Shown here piece after piece: positions 8,734 to 17,966 of a DNA stretch of 64,000 nt. The notes beneath the pieces are model-generated. The model had not been told where the DNA came from. It made no database searches and worked only from the letters and a program-made list of their open reading frames with translations. The position numbers and the translations under genes were made by a program. The DNA is from Bacillota bacterium (GTDB lineage: Bacteria; Bacillota; Clostridia; Christensenellales; SZUA-584), in contig JAEYKW010000008.1 of the NCBI GenBank assembly GCA_023408075.1, forward strand, positions 62,001 to 126,000. Reading direction: 5' to 3'. Within the stretch, counting starts at the first letter, position 1. Each line of letters opens with the position of its first letter.

Positions 8734-9337
8734 GCGAAGCAGATTGGAGAGGGCCGGGTGTCGGGAGAGACCATGTCCGTTCAGGGGTGACAGCGTAGGT
8801 GATACGGATATGAACAGCATAATATAACGGGGACGCAGCCTGAACAGTCAGTGAAGGGAGCTGAAAAGGCTCCCTCTGAGACGGCGCAGCGCATCCTTGA
8901 CAAGCCGAAGCGGTCAAATGCTACACTTGCACAGCAAGGGGCTTTTTGTGGTTTCTATTATATCCGTCCCTTCGCCTCGATACTCATGCTTTTGCATTTG
9001 AACGCTGTTTGTCAAGGACGGCGGGCTCTGCTTGTATGTACTTTTCAATATTCTTTTTCAGCTTGACTTTTTGTAGCTGGTCTTTTTCATATTTCTCTCC
9101 TTTAAAAATATTTAGACAGGATGTGAGGCGCAGATAGCGCCCGGGATGATGTGCCTTCAAAGTCGGCCTGTGTTCAGCTTCCTGCCTTCGCCAACCGGAA
9201 AACGCCTGCTTCTAAGGGCTTTTGTATTAGGCTTTAGCATAAAAATGCATCAGCCATACTTGGCTTCGGCATAATGCATGCGACGGAATGAGCACAGATG
9301 AGTAAGAATTTTAAAGCTCAAAGACGAATCGGTAACA
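8734..9337. other. non-coding, probably decayed region
   Basis: No intact gene. A hairpin of GGGAGC/GCTCCC lies near 8855-8872. On the minus strand a good ribosome site (AAAGGAG) precedes ATG at 9090-9088 but the frame stops after ten codons, consistent with a gene relic. Confidence 0.4.
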
Positions 9338-9467
9338 CTGCCTTAGCTGCCTGATGGCAGGTGATGCGGCTGGCGGGAATTTTGAAGCGATTCAAGCCAT
9401 GGGCAGCCAGAGCTGGCGAATTCCCGGTTTAGCCGGTGATTGTGATGGATTGGGCAGGGGCCCGGCT
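9338..9467 (+). other. candidate structured RNA upstream of the ech operon
   Basis: Nested complementary segments form a multi-branched fold. CGGCT (9367-9371) pairs with AGCCG (9431-9435). CGGGAATT (9374-9381) pairs with AATTCCCG (9419-9426). Inside are TTGAA-GCGA-TTCAA (9382-9395, a GNRA loop) and GCCAG-AG-CTGGC (9406-9417). Just outside is CTGCC-TGAT-GGCAG (9347-9360), and CTGCC (9338-9342) can close against GGCAG (9453-9457). It matches no RNA family I know. It lies upstream of the ech promoter, so it is not an ech leader unless transcription starts further upstream. Confidence 0.35.
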
Positions 9468-9584
9468 GAACAGTCCACTCTGAAACGCTTCCGGCTATGT
9501 AGAGATATCCATTTAATAAGCATAAAATTCAAAGAACAGGAACAATATGCGATGTCCAAAGAAGGCTCAATCTTATTTACGCAC

Positions 9585-9610
9585 ACACGCTTGTCTTCAA
9601 CACGCTTGTC
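9585..9610. repeat. direct repeat upstream of ech promoter
   Basis: ACACGCTTGTC occurs at 9585-9595 and again at 9600-9610, a 15-bp period, ending 16 bp before the -35 box. This spacing suits an activator or repressor binding site, though 15 bp is not an integral number of helical turns. Confidence 0.4.
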
Positions 9611-9626
9611 AAAATATTATCAATCA

Positions 9627-9655
9627 TTGACAAAGAAAATTGCTGGTGCTATATT
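9627..9655 (+). promoter_or_regulatory. promoter of the ech-hyp operon
   Basis: TTGACA (9627-9632) and TATATT (9650-9655) with a 17-nt spacer, ending about 60 nt before echA. Confidence 0.65.
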
Positions 9656-9714
9656 ATCTCGGTTATCGCCAGTTTTGTCGATCAGTCTGACTGGCATGGA
9701 AATTAGGGAGATAT

Positions 9715-11613
9715 ATGTCGCTGCTTGTGTTATTAATTATTGTTCCATTATTGGCTGCCGCCTTGATGCTATGCATCAGACACAGCATGCTGCGAAACAC
9801 GGTCATTATACTGGCAACTCTGGCCATAGCAGCCCTGTCAGTGGTACTGGCTGTTCGGCATTTTAGCTTGGCGGAAGAGTATTACCTTCTGGAATCGTCC
9901 GCAGTCAACATCGGCCTGTTTGCCATAGAGGTGCTGATAACGCTCTATATCATCTACGTGACAGTACGCAACAGAAAGTATCTGATCACACTGCTGGCCG
10001 TTGTGCAGATGGTGGCACTCGCATGGTACGAGCTGTCGGGCCATCATTTGACGGAGTCGCTTAGCCATCATTTCTTTGTGGACAAGCTCAGCATTATTAT
10101 GGTGATTATCGTCGCCTTTGTCGGCGGCTTGATCGCCATCTATGCCACCTCCTACATGAAGCACTACCACGAACACCATAAAGATGTAAAAGATCGTCGG
10201 CCTATGTTTTTCTCGGTGATCTTTTTGTTTTTTTCGGCGATGTTCGGCATTGTGCTGTCCAACGACCTCGTGTGGGTGTTTCTGTTTTGGGAAATCACCA
10301 CGGTCTGCTCTTTCCTGCTGATTGGCTATACCAAAACGCCTGAAGCAAAAAAGAATGCGTTCACAGCCTTGCTCTATAATACGATCGGCGGCGTATTCTT
10401 TGCGGCGGGTATCATATTCTTCGGAACCGTGCTGCACGTCACAGAGCTCAAGGATATTCTGGAATCTCAGAATGCCCTGCTCGCTATACCGGCTTTATTT
10501 ATTGCCATAGCGGGGCTCACAAAGTCCGCGCAGATGCCATTTTCCAAATGGCTGCTCGGAGCGATGGTGGCCCCCACGCCCACGTCCGCTCTGCTTCATT
10601 CGTCCACAATGGTGAAAGCGGGCGTCTATATCATACTGCGCATCGCGCCGCTGCTTGCGGGCAATGCTGCCGGTTTCTTTGTGGTGCTGGTGGGTGGCGT
10701 CACATTTCTTGCCGCATCCATCATCGCCATATCGCAAAACGACGCCAAAAAGGTGCTGGCCTATTCGACGATTGCGAATCTGGGGCTCATCGTGTCCTGT
10801 GCGGGTATCGGCACTTATGAGTCGCTGTGGGCGGCCATGTTCCTGATCATTTTCCACGCGGTGTCCAAGTCGCTGATGTTCCTGTCCGTGGGGTCAGTCG
10901 AAGGACTCACAGGCAGCCGCGACATCGAAGATATGCACGGCCTCATTGTCAAGCTGCCGATGATGGCCATCATGATGACGATCGGCATTGCCGGTATGTT
11001 CCTCGCCCCGTTTGGTATGCTCATATCCAAGTGGGCGGCTATGAAGGCGTTTCTTGATTCCAAGAACATGATCATGCTGATGCTGCTTGTGTTCGGCAGT
11101 GCGGCGACGCTTTTTTACTGGACCAAGTGGCTGGGGAAGCTGGTGGCTATCCGGCCGCAGAGTGAACGTTTGTCCGCAAAAGCACCAAAAGCGGAATTGA
11201 CGGCGCTTTATGCGCTGGCGATATTCACGGTGGCCAACTGCCTGCTGTTTCCAGTCGTCTCGCAGTATATGATAGAGCCGTTTCTAACCCAGATATTTGG
11301 TGTATCCCAAACGGTTATCAGCCTGGGCAACCAGCATATCATGCTGATGCTGCTCGGAATGATTCTGCTGCTGCCGTTGGGTCTTCGCTTCTTCACACGC
11401 GGCAAACTGACCACTGTTTACATGGCAGGTATCAATTCCGGCGACAACAGGCATTTTGAGGGTTCGGGCGGAGAGATGAAGCGTATGTATCTGGCGAACT
11501 GGTATATGGAACGCTATTTTGGAGAACAGAAGCTGTTTAAGATCGCGGCACTGGTTGCTTTGGCCTTGCTGGTGTTCGCATTGATTTATCTTTGTGGGAG
11601 TGTTTTGGGATGA
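9715..11613 (+). CDS. echA: Ech hydrogenase membrane subunit EchA (NuoL/antiporter-like)
   Basis: This 632-residue integral membrane protein belongs to the NuoL/MrpA proton-translocating family and is the ion-pumping arm of the complex. It has about 14-16 hydrophobic segments, a conserved TKSAQMPFSKWLLGAMVAPTP-type channel segment near residue 265 with charged Lys residues inside membrane helices, and LLHSSTMVKAG. The ATG start has GGGAG 6 nt before it. It is first in a six-gene ech operon followed directly by hyp maturation genes, which identifies it as EchA and not complex I or Mrp. Confidence 0.92.
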   Translation: MSLLVLLIIVPLLAAALMLCIRHSMLRNTVIILATLAIAALSVVLAVRHFSLAEEYYLLESSAVNIGLFAIEVLITLYIIYVTVRNRKYLITLLAVVQMVALAWYELSGHHLTESLSHHFFVDKLSIIMVIIVAFVGGLIAIYATSYMKHYHEHHKDVKDRRPMFFSVIFLFFSAMFGIVLSNDLVWVFLFWEITTVCSFLLIGYTKTPEAKKNAFTALLYNTIGGVFFAAGIIFFGTVLHVTELKDILESQNALLAIPALFIAIAGLTKSAQMPFSKWLLGAMVAPTPTSALLHSSTMVKAGVYIILRIAPLLAGNAAGFFVVLVGGVTFLAASIIAISQNDAKKVLAYSTIANLGLIVSCAGIGTYESLWAAMFLIIFHAVSKSLMFLSVGSVEGLTGSRDIEDMHGLIVKLPMMAIMMTIGIAGMFLAPFGMLISKWAAMKAFLDSKNMIMLMLLVFGSAATLFYWTKWLGKLVAIRPQSERLSAKAPKAELTALYALAIFTVANCLLFPVVSQYMIEPFLTQIFGVSQTVISLGNQHIMLMLLGMILLLPLGLRFFTRGKLTTVYMAGINSGDNRHFEGSGGEMKRMYLANWYMERYFGEQKLFKIAALVALALLVFALIYLCGSVLG

Positions 11614-12473
11614 ATTGGCTATATGCATTGATATACGTCATACTGGCGCCGATCTTAGGCGGATTGCTGGCCGGAATTGACCTTAGAATTACCGCACGCA
11701 TGCAGGGACGGCAGGGGCCGCCGATCGTACAGCCGTTTTATGACGTGATGAAGCTTTTCCGCAAGGAATCCGTTGTTGTCAACAATGCGGCGACATTTCT
11801 TGTGGTGATGTTCTTGCTGTTCATGATTGCGACGGGCATCATCTTCTTCTCCGGCGGTGATTTTCTGCTGGTGATTTTCGCGCTCACGCTCGCGAGCATA
11901 TTCCTGCTGATTGCGGCGTATTCCACGAATTCGCCATACAGCAATCTGGGTGCTGACCGCGAGCTGCTGGCCATGATGGCCTATGAACCGATGGTGCTTT
12001 TCACGGCAATGGGCTTTTACATGTCGGACAAAACGTTTACTGTGGGCAGCATCATGACGTCACAGCTGCCGTCGGTCGTTTACCTGCCCGGCGTTTTTAT
12101 CGGGTTTGTGTTCATACTGACGTTCAAGTTCCGCAAGTCGCCGTTTGACATCAGCACATCGCATCACGCGCACCAGGAGCTGGTCAGCGGCGTGATGACA
12201 GAGTTCTCCGGCCCCACGCTCGCGATCGTGGAAATTACGCATTGGTATGAAAACATTATGCTGCTCGGCTTTGTTTATCTGTTTTTCGCATGGAAGGCAC
12301 CCTTAAGTCCGCTGGTGGCTGTGGCTGTCTGCCTGTTTATTTACTTCCTGGAGATACTCATAGACAACTCTTTCGCCCGTGTGCGGTGGAAGTGGGCGCT
12401 TAAAACGGTTTGGTGCCTCACGGCAACTCTGGGATTTTTGAATCTGGTCATACTCTCGCTAATATTAAAGTAG
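11610..12473 (+). CDS. echB: Ech hydrogenase membrane subunit EchB (NuoH-like)
   Basis: A membrane protein of 287 residues, homologous to NuoH/HycD, which anchors the hydrogenase module and links electron transfer to ion movement. The conserved cytoplasmic loop RMQGRQGPPIVQPFYDVMKL is present near residue 30, and the acidic loop SPFDISTSHHAHQELVSG near residue 180. Its ATG overlaps the echA stop as ATGA. It has about eight membrane segments. Confidence 0.93.
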   Translation: MNWLYALIYVILAPILGGLLAGIDLRITARMQGRQGPPIVQPFYDVMKLFRKESVVVNNAATFLVVMFLLFMIATGIIFFSGGDFLLVIFALTLASIFLLIAAYSTNSPYSNLGADRELLAMMAYEPMVLFTAMGFYMSDKTFTVGSIMTSQLPSVVYLPGVFIGFVFILTFKFRKSPFDISTSHHAHQELVSGVMTEFSGPTLAIVEITHWYENIMLLGFVYLFFAWKAPLSPLVAVAVCLFIYFLEILIDNSFARVRWKWALKTVWCLTATLGFLNLVILSLILK

Positions 12474-12480
12474 GTGGACA

Positions 12481-12954
12481 ATGGGTTATTTCAGCAAATC
12501 ACCTTGGGTGATACACTATAATGGTTCGAGCTGCAACGGCTGCGATATTGAAGTCCTCGCGTGTCTGACACCGCTTTACGATCTTGAGCGCTTCGGCATC
12601 ATCAATACCGGCAACCCCAAGCATGCCGATATACTGCTCGTAACGGGCGGTGTGAATGCGCAGGCTTTAAGCGTGCTGCAGCAGATTTATGAGCAGATGC
12701 CGAACCCCAAAGCGGTGGTGGCTATTGGCATTTGCGCGACGAGCGGCGGCATTTTCGCCGATTGCTACAATATTATAGGCGGTGCCGATAAGGCGATACC
12801 GGTGGATGTTTATGTGCCGGGCTGTGCGGCGCGTCCCGAGGCGATTATCGACGGCGTTGCGCAGGCAGCGCATATTTTGGATGAGAAATACAAAGAATCC
12901 AAACTGGCGAAAAAGAAAGCAAAGAAACGGGAGATATCAAATGAAGCCCGATAA
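12481..12954 (+). CDS. echC: Ech hydrogenase small subunit EchC (NuoB-like)
   Basis: This 157-residue [4Fe-4S] subunit is next to the NiFe site and passes electrons between the ferredoxin-like subunit and the active site. Cluster ligands are visible at SSCNGCDIE (residues 18 and 21), in the GIC of VVAIGICATSGG, and in VPGCAARPE. The C-terminus is a lysine-rich tail. It starts 7 nt after echB and overlaps echD by 14 bp. Confidence 0.93.
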   Translation: MGYFSKSPWVIHYNGSSCNGCDIEVLACLTPLYDLERFGIINTGNPKHADILLVTGGVNAQALSVLQQIYEQMPNPKAVVAIGICATSGGIFADCYNIIGGADKAIPVDVYVPGCAARPEAIIDGVAQAAHILDEKYKESKLAKKKAKKREISNEAR

Positions 12955-13294
12955 AGAATTTATCAGTATATTGCCAATAGAGCTGCTCGATCGCGTGAGC
13001 GACCTTAAAGAGCAGGGATGCCGTCTCGTGCAGATTTGCTGCAGCAGGAGCGGTGAAACGCTTGCGCTGGACTACTCGTTTGACCGGTCTTATCAGTTTG
13101 TGGATCTGACGATGTCGGTGTCGCCTGCGGATGAGATTGACAGCATCAGCGCCATTTTTCCGCCCGCGTTTTTGTATGAAAACGAGATCGAATCTCTGTT
13201 TGGCTTGAAAGTGAAGCACAAGCTCGTGGATTTCGGGGGCAAGCTTTATCAGACGGCAAAGCCGACCCCGTTTGCCGGAAAGGACGGTGAGTGA
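12941..13294 (+). CDS. echD: Ech hydrogenase subunit EchD (NuoC-like)
   Basis: A soluble subunit of 117 residues, corresponding to the NuoC/HycE N-terminal domain. The family signature appears as IFPPAFLYENEIESLFGLKV near residues 68-87. The start is ATG 12941, within the end of echC. Placement between EchC and EchE matches known ech operons. Confidence 0.88.
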   Translation: MKPDKEFISILPIELLDRVSDLKEQGCRLVQICCSRSGETLALDYSFDRSYQFVDLTMSVSPADEIDSISAIFPPAFLYENEIESLFGLKVKHKLVDFGGKLYQTAKPTPFAGKDGE

Positions 13295-14376
13295 GCATGG
13301 GCAAGAGAAGCGTCATTCCGTTCGGGCCGCAGCATCCGGTGCTGCCGGAGCCGATTCATCTTGATCTTGTGATTGAAGACGAGCGCGTGGTTGAAGCGGT
13401 TCCGTCCATCGGCTATATTCACCGGGGTCTCGAGAAACTGGCGGAAACCCGCGATTATATCGATTATGTTTACGTGGCGGAACGCGTTTGCGGCATATGC
13501 AGCTTTATGCATGGCATGGGTTACTGTATGGCCGTGGAAGACATCATGAAGCTCGAACTGCCCCCGCGCGCGCTTTACCTGCGTGTGGTGTGGGCCGAGC
13601 TTTCAAGAATTCACAGCCATCTTTTGTGGATGGGCCTTCTCGCCGATTCGTTCGGCTTTGAGAACCTGTTTATGCAGTGCTGGCGGCTCCGCGAGAAGGT
13701 GCTGGACATATTTGAGATGACAACGGGCGGCCGCGTCATTTTCTCGGTATGCAAGATCGGCGGTGTCCGCAAGGATATCGATACGGACAGCCAGCAGATT
13801 ATACTCAAAACTCTGGAGGAAATCGGGCGCGAGTTTAAGGTGCTCGAAACCACTTTCCTCAATGATAAATCGGTGCTCCATCGGCTCAAGGGTATCGGCG
13901 TGCTGACCGCAGATGAGGCGCTGACCCTTGGCGCGGTGGGCCCCATGCTGCGTGCGAGCGGTGTGGAACAGGATATGCGCAAGACAGGCTATGCCATCTA
14001 CGATGAGCTCGATGTCGGGGTGACCACCAGCCCCGACGGCGACAGCTATGCCCGCTGCGTGGTGCGCATGGGTGAAGTCCATACGTCTATCGATATCATC
14101 CGTCAGGCTCTCGGCAAGATACCCGACGGGGAAATATCGGTGAAAGTGACGGGCACCCCCAACGGGCAGGGCTATATCCGCGTGGAACAGCCGCGCGGCG
14201 AGGCGTTCTACCATGTGCGCGCCAACGGCACCAAGTTTTTGGAGCGTTTCCGTGTGCGTACGCCCACATTCGCGAATCTGCCCGCGCTGCTGAAAATACT
14301 GGAAGGGCGCAGCTTGGCCAACGTGCCGGTGCTGATTCTCACGATTGACCCGTGCATCAGCTGCACAGAAAGGTAG
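13291..14376 (+). CDS. echE: Ech hydrogenase large subunit EchE (NiFe site)
   Basis: This 361-residue catalytic subunit binds the NiFe(CN)2CO centre. The nickel ligands are C67 and C70 in RVCGIC and C355 and C358 in DPCISC. The protein ends three residues after the last ligand, so there is no C-terminal peptide for an endopeptidase to remove, as reported for EchE and CooH homologues. This agrees with the absence of a maturation protease gene in the operon. The start is GTG 13291, overlapping the echD stop; ATG 13297 is an alternative two codons later. Confidence 0.95.
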   Translation: MSMGKRSVIPFGPQHPVLPEPIHLDLVIEDERVVEAVPSIGYIHRGLEKLAETRDYIDYVYVAERVCGICSFMHGMGYCMAVEDIMKLELPPRALYLRVVWAELSRIHSHLLWMGLLADSFGFENLFMQCWRLREKVLDIFEMTTGGRVIFSVCKIGGVRKDIDTDSQQIILKTLEEIGREFKVLETTFLNDKSVLHRLKGIGVLTADEALTLGAVGPMLRASGVEQDMRKTGYAIYDELDVGVTTSPDGDSYARCVVRMGEVHTSIDIIRQALGKIPDGEISVKVTGTPNGQGYIRVEQPRGEAFYHVRANGTKFLERFRVRTPTFANLPALLKILEGRSLANVPVLILTIDPCISCTER

Positions 14377-14383
14377 GCGCGTG

Positions 14384-14722
14384 ATGGCTGTGATGATTTT
14401 TTCCAAAAGCGCTCTTAGAAATCTTGGCCATAAACCGGCCACGCTGATGTATCCGTTTCAGAAGCGGACATTCTTCGACCGTACGCGCGGCCATATTGAG
14501 ATCAATATTGCCGATTGCATATTTTGCGGCATTTGCCAGAAGCGCTGCCCCACGGGGAGCATCAGTGTGGTGAAAGCGGACAAGCATTGGGAAATCGAAC
14601 GCATGAAATGCATACAGTGCAACTCGTGTGTGGAATACTGCCCGAAGAAATGCCTGATTATGAAAAACGAATACACCACGCCCGGCGTGGAGAAACAGAC
14701 GGACGCATTCTCCGGTGCATGA
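14384..14722 (+). CDS. echF: Ech hydrogenase ferredoxin-like subunit EchF
   Basis: A 113-residue polyferredoxin of the NuoI type that accepts electrons from reduced ferredoxin. Two [4Fe-4S] motifs are visible, CIFCGICQKRCP and CIQCNSCVEYCP. ATG 14384 follows the echE stop by 7 nt with an AGGTAGG-like site. It overlaps hypA by 8 bp, linking the structural and maturation genes. Confidence 0.93.
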   Translation: MAVMIFSKSALRNLGHKPATLMYPFQKRTFFDRTRGHIEINIADCIFCGICQKRCPTGSISVVKADKHWEIERMKCIQCNSCVEYCPKKCLIMKNEYTTPGVEKQTDAFSGA

Positions 14723-15092
14723 GTATCCGATTACGCTCGAGATTATCCGCATAGCGGAGGAAACCGCAAGGGAGAAAAACGCGGTGCGCGTTGTAAAGAT
14801 CGCGCTCGTGATCGGCGATCTGTCGGGCTACGTGGGCGAGAGCGTGCACATGTACTTCGACGAGATATCGAAGGGCACAGCTTGCGAGGGCTGCGAGCTC
14901 GAAATATCGCGGATACGCCCGAAGGCGAAGTGTACAGCTTGCGGTGAGGTGTTCGAAAGAAAGCCATTCTCGTTTGAGTGTCCCGTGTGCAAAGGGCAGG
15001 CGGGTCCGACGAATATCGGAACGGAGTTCTACATCGACCATATTGAAGTGAGCCGCGAAGAAGGAGAAAACCATGGAAACAGAACGGATTGA
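14715..15092 (+). CDS. hypA: hydrogenase nickel insertion protein HypA
   Basis: A 125-residue nickel metallochaperone acting with HypB. It starts with GTG giving MHE, where His2 is the nickel ligand. The zinc site is made of CTACG and CPVCK in the second half. The tail is longer than usual and overlaps hypB by 20 bp. Confidence 0.93.
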   Translation: MHEYPITLEIIRIAEETAREKNAVRVVKIALVIGDLSGYVGESVHMYFDEISKGTACEGCELEISRIRPKAKCTACGEVFERKPFSFECPVCKGQAGPTNIGTEFYIDHIEVSREEGENHGNRTD

Positions 15093-15732
15093 CGTCAAGC
15101 AATCCATATACGATAAGAACGACCGGATTGCCGACGAAGTCAACCGGGACATGTCGGCAAGCGGCACGCTGCTGATCAACGTGATGGGCGCGCCCGGCGC
15201 GGGCAAAACCTCCGTGATCCGCCGCGTTGTGGAAGGGCTGGCGCTGCCTGCGGCGGTCATTGAGGGCGACATCGAATCGGACATCGACACGAAAGCGCTG
15301 GAGGCCATCGGCATCAGCACCTACCAGATCAATACGCATGGCGCGTGTCACCTGGATGCGCCCACCATCCGCGCGGCGGTGGACGACTTCGGCGTGCCGT
15401 CAGGCGGTGTGGTGTTCATCGAGAACATCGGCAATCTTGTGTGCCCCGCAGAGTTCACCATCGGTGAACACGCAAAGATGCTGATTGTGACTGCGACGGA
15501 CGGCAGCGACAAACCGTATAAATATCCGCTGGCGTTCGAGAAGGCAGACATCATCGTGCTCAATAAGGCAGATCTGCTGCCGTATGTGGATTTCGACGAA
15601 AAATTCTTCATGGCGGGTGTGCGGGCGCTGAACCCCGGCGTGCCCGTGATGAAGGTATCAGCCCGGGCCGGTGAGGGCGTGGACGGCATCATACAATGGA
15701 TACGAGAGAAGAAAACTCAGATCGGTGCATAA
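15073..15732 (+). CDS. hypB: hydrogenase nickel incorporation GTPase HypB
   Basis: This 219-residue GTPase drives nickel delivery to the large subunit. The P-loop GAPGAGKTS is near residue 40, the metal-binding Cys-His pair is in GACHLDA, and NKAD gives guanine specificity. The N-terminus lacks both a histidine-rich stretch and the CxxCGC nickel motif, so it is the minimal form. It overlaps hypF by 37 bp. Confidence 0.95.
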   Translation: METERIDVKQSIYDKNDRIADEVNRDMSASGTLLINVMGAPGAGKTSVIRRVVEGLALPAAVIEGDIESDIDTKALEAIGISTYQINTHGACHLDAPTIRAAVDDFGVPSGGVVFIENIGNLVCPAEFTIGEHAKMLIVTATDGSDKPYKYPLAFEKADIIVLNKADLLPYVDFDEKFFMAGVRALNPGVPVMKVSARAGEGVDGIIQWIREKKTQIGA

Positions 15733-17966
15733 GAATAAGGCTGTATGGCATTGTGCAAGGGGTGGGTTTCCGCCCCTTTGTGGTTAAGCTAGCTTTTTTT
15801 CTGGGAATCACCGGTACGGTTTGCAACAGCGGCGGGATGGTGGACATTACAGCCTGCGGCACGGCGGCGCAGCTCGATGCATTTCTCAAGCGGATGCTCG
15901 ATGAAAAGCCGGCCAATGCGCTGATTGTACACTGTGAGACGCAAGATATTCCGTATATACAGCATGAAGCTTTCACCATTGTGCCGAGCGGCGAGGCCGA
16001 AGGCCCGGTGTTCGTATCGCCCGATCTCTGCGTCTGCGAGGCATGCCTGAAAGAGCTGGCGGATAAGCGCGACGAGCGGTTCGCACATCCTTTCATCAGC
16101 TGCATGGCATGCGGCCCGCGCTACAGCATCATTGAAGATGCGCCGTATGACCGGGAAACCACGGCGATGCGGGATTTTGAGATGTGCGAAATCTGCGGGA
16201 GACAGTACGGGGATAAGGACGACAGGCGTTTTCACGCGCAGACCATCTCCTGCCATCGCTGCGGCCCGTATCTTATATACCGGGACGGCGTCGGTGAGTC
16301 GTCGCGCGAAGCCGCATTTGAGAATGCCGTGCAGGCGCTGCGCGCAGGCGGTGTAATCGCGGTGAAGGGAATCGGCGGCTACCACCTCTGCTGCGATCCG
16401 TTTGATCAGAATGCGGTGCTGCGGCTGCGTGAGCTTAAACACCGCGAATTAAAACCGTTTGCGGTGATGTTTCCTGATATGGACATGTTGCGGCGCCATG
16501 CGCATGTCTCGCCTAATGAGGAAGCGCTGCTGCTGTCCGGCGCACGGCCGATTGTGCTGCTCAATCAGAAAGAAAACAATCTCGCGCCTGCGGTTTGCGG
16601 CGACAGCCGGCTGCTCGGCGCTTTTCTGCCGTATACACCGCTGCACACGCTGCTGACTCAGGCCTTGGGCCCGCTCGTGATGACGAGCGCGAACATATCG
16701 GAAGAGCCCATCGTGAAGGATGACGCACCGATGCTCGCGTGGCCGGGGCTCGACGGCGTGCTGTATAACACGCGGCGTATCGCTGCACGCGTGGACGATT
16801 CTGTCACGAAAATATCGGCGGGACGGGCGCAGATGATCCGGCGGTCCCGCGGGTATGCACCGCTGCCGGTGATATTGCGCGATGACTGCCGGGGCAGCGT
16901 ATTCGCGGCGGGCGGGCAGCTCAAGGCTGCGTTCTGCCTCGCGTCCGGGCGCTTTGCGTATGTGGGGCCGCATATCGGCGACCTCGATAACGACAGCTGT
17001 ATGAATGCGTACGCCGAAAGCCTGGAACGGCTGCAAAAGCTGCTGCGCATCAGCCCGGAGCTGGCTGTGTGCGACCTGCACCCCGGCTATGCGTCCGCAT
17101 CGTTCGCGGAGCAAACGGGGCTGCCGCTGTTGCGTGTGCAGCATCACCACGCGCACATCGCTTCGGTGATGGCGGAACACGGGCTGAAAGAACCCATGAT
17201 CGGCGTCGCGTTTGACGGCACCGGCTGGGGCTGCGACAATACGGTGTGGGGCGGAGAGTTTCTGGTGTGCCGGGATAACACCTTTGAACGGGCGGGGCAC
17301 ATCAAAACCGTGCGGTTTTTGAGCGGCGATGAAGGCATGAAGGACGCGGCCAAGAGCGCAATGTGCTATCTGCACGATGCGGGGCTCGGAGCATCTGTCA
17401 GTGACGACCGCTGGCCGCTGATACAAGCGGCGCTCGAAGGCGGCGTGAACACGCACGGCAATTCGGGGCTGGGGCGGCTGTTTGATGCGGCGAGTGCGGT
17501 GCTCGGCGTCTGCGCATACAACCGTTACGAGGGCGAATGCGCCATCCGGCTGGAGAATCTGGCGGCAAAGGCGATTGAACAAAATATTGTGCCGCATGCC
17601 ATGGTATTCGCGGTTTCGAATCAGAATGATATACTGGTGGCGGACGCCGCGCCCGTAATAACGGCGCTGTGCGGCGGTCAAAGCCGGGAAGCGCTGGCGC
17701 TCGGGTTTCACCGGGCGGTGGCAGCCACGACCGTCGATATCTGTATCCGGCTGCGCAATCAGACCGGCATCAGCACGGCGGCGCTCTCGGGCGGCGTTTT
17801 TCAAAACGCCGTGCTGCTGGGAGATATCATCGGTAAGCTGACAGCGGCGGGTTTCGCCGTTTACATCAATGAGAAGGTGCCAACGAACGACGGAGGCATC
17901 AGCCTGGGGCAGGCGCAGATCGGCCTCTGGCATTTAAGCGGAAAGGAATACAAGCCATGTGTATAG
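15696..17966 (+). CDS. hypF: carbamoyltransferase HypF
   Basis: This 756-residue enzyme makes the thiocarbamate that becomes the cyanide ligands of the NiFe centre. Domains in order are acylphosphatase (IRLYGIVQGVGFRPFV, residues about 12-95), two zinc-finger segments (CVCEACLKEL to CGPRYSII, and CEICGRQYGDKDDRRFH to CHRCGP, about 105-190), a YrdC-like nucleotide domain (about 200-380) and a Kae1-like carbamoyltransferase domain with HHHAHIASVMAEH (about 485). All domains are intact. Confidence 0.95.
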   Translation: MDTREENSDRCIRIRLYGIVQGVGFRPFVVKLAFFLGITGTVCNSGGMVDITACGTAAQLDAFLKRMLDEKPANALIVHCETQDIPYIQHEAFTIVPSGEAEGPVFVSPDLCVCEACLKELADKRDERFAHPFISCMACGPRYSIIEDAPYDRETTAMRDFEMCEICGRQYGDKDDRRFHAQTISCHRCGPYLIYRDGVGESSREAAFENAVQALRAGGVIAVKGIGGYHLCCDPFDQNAVLRLRELKHRELKPFAVMFPDMDMLRRHAHVSPNEEALLLSGARPIVLLNQKENNLAPAVCGDSRLLGAFLPYTPLHTLLTQALGPLVMTSANISEEPIVKDDAPMLAWPGLDGVLYNTRRIAARVDDSVTKISAGRAQMIRRSRGYAPLPVILRDDCRGSVFAAGGQLKAAFCLASGRFAYVGPHIGDLDNDSCMNAYAESLERLQKLLRISPELAVCDLHPGYASASFAEQTGLPLLRVQHHHAHIASVMAEHGLKEPMIGVAFDGTGWGCDNTVWGGEFLVCRDNTFERAGHIKTVRFLSGDEGMKDAAKSAMCYLHDAGLGASVSDDRWPLIQAALEGGVNTHGNSGLGRLFDAASAVLGVCAYNRYEGECAIRLENLAAKAIEQNIVPHAMVFAVSNQNDILVADAAPVITALCGGQSREALALGFHRAVAATTVDICIRLRNQTGISTAALSGGVFQNAVLLGDIIGKLTAAGFAVYINEKVPTNDGGISLGQAQIGLWHLSGKEYKPCV

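Noticed and set aside
9058..9090. Tiny minus-strand gene with a good ribosome site
   Set aside because: Only ten codons; more likely the start of a decayed gene.
9340..9714. Nickel/cobalt or cobalamin riboswitch ahead of the hydrogenase operon
   Set aside because: The conserved core sequences of those classes are not found, and the ech promoter lies downstream of the structured segment.
9715..14722. Complex I or Mrp antiporter operon
   Set aside because: The large subunit keeps all four nickel-binding cysteines and hyp genes follow directly, so it is a hydrogenase.
16449..17933. Nearly 500-codon minus-strand frame over hypF
   Set aside because: Antisense to an intact HypF; arginine/histidine-rich composition typical of a shadow frame.
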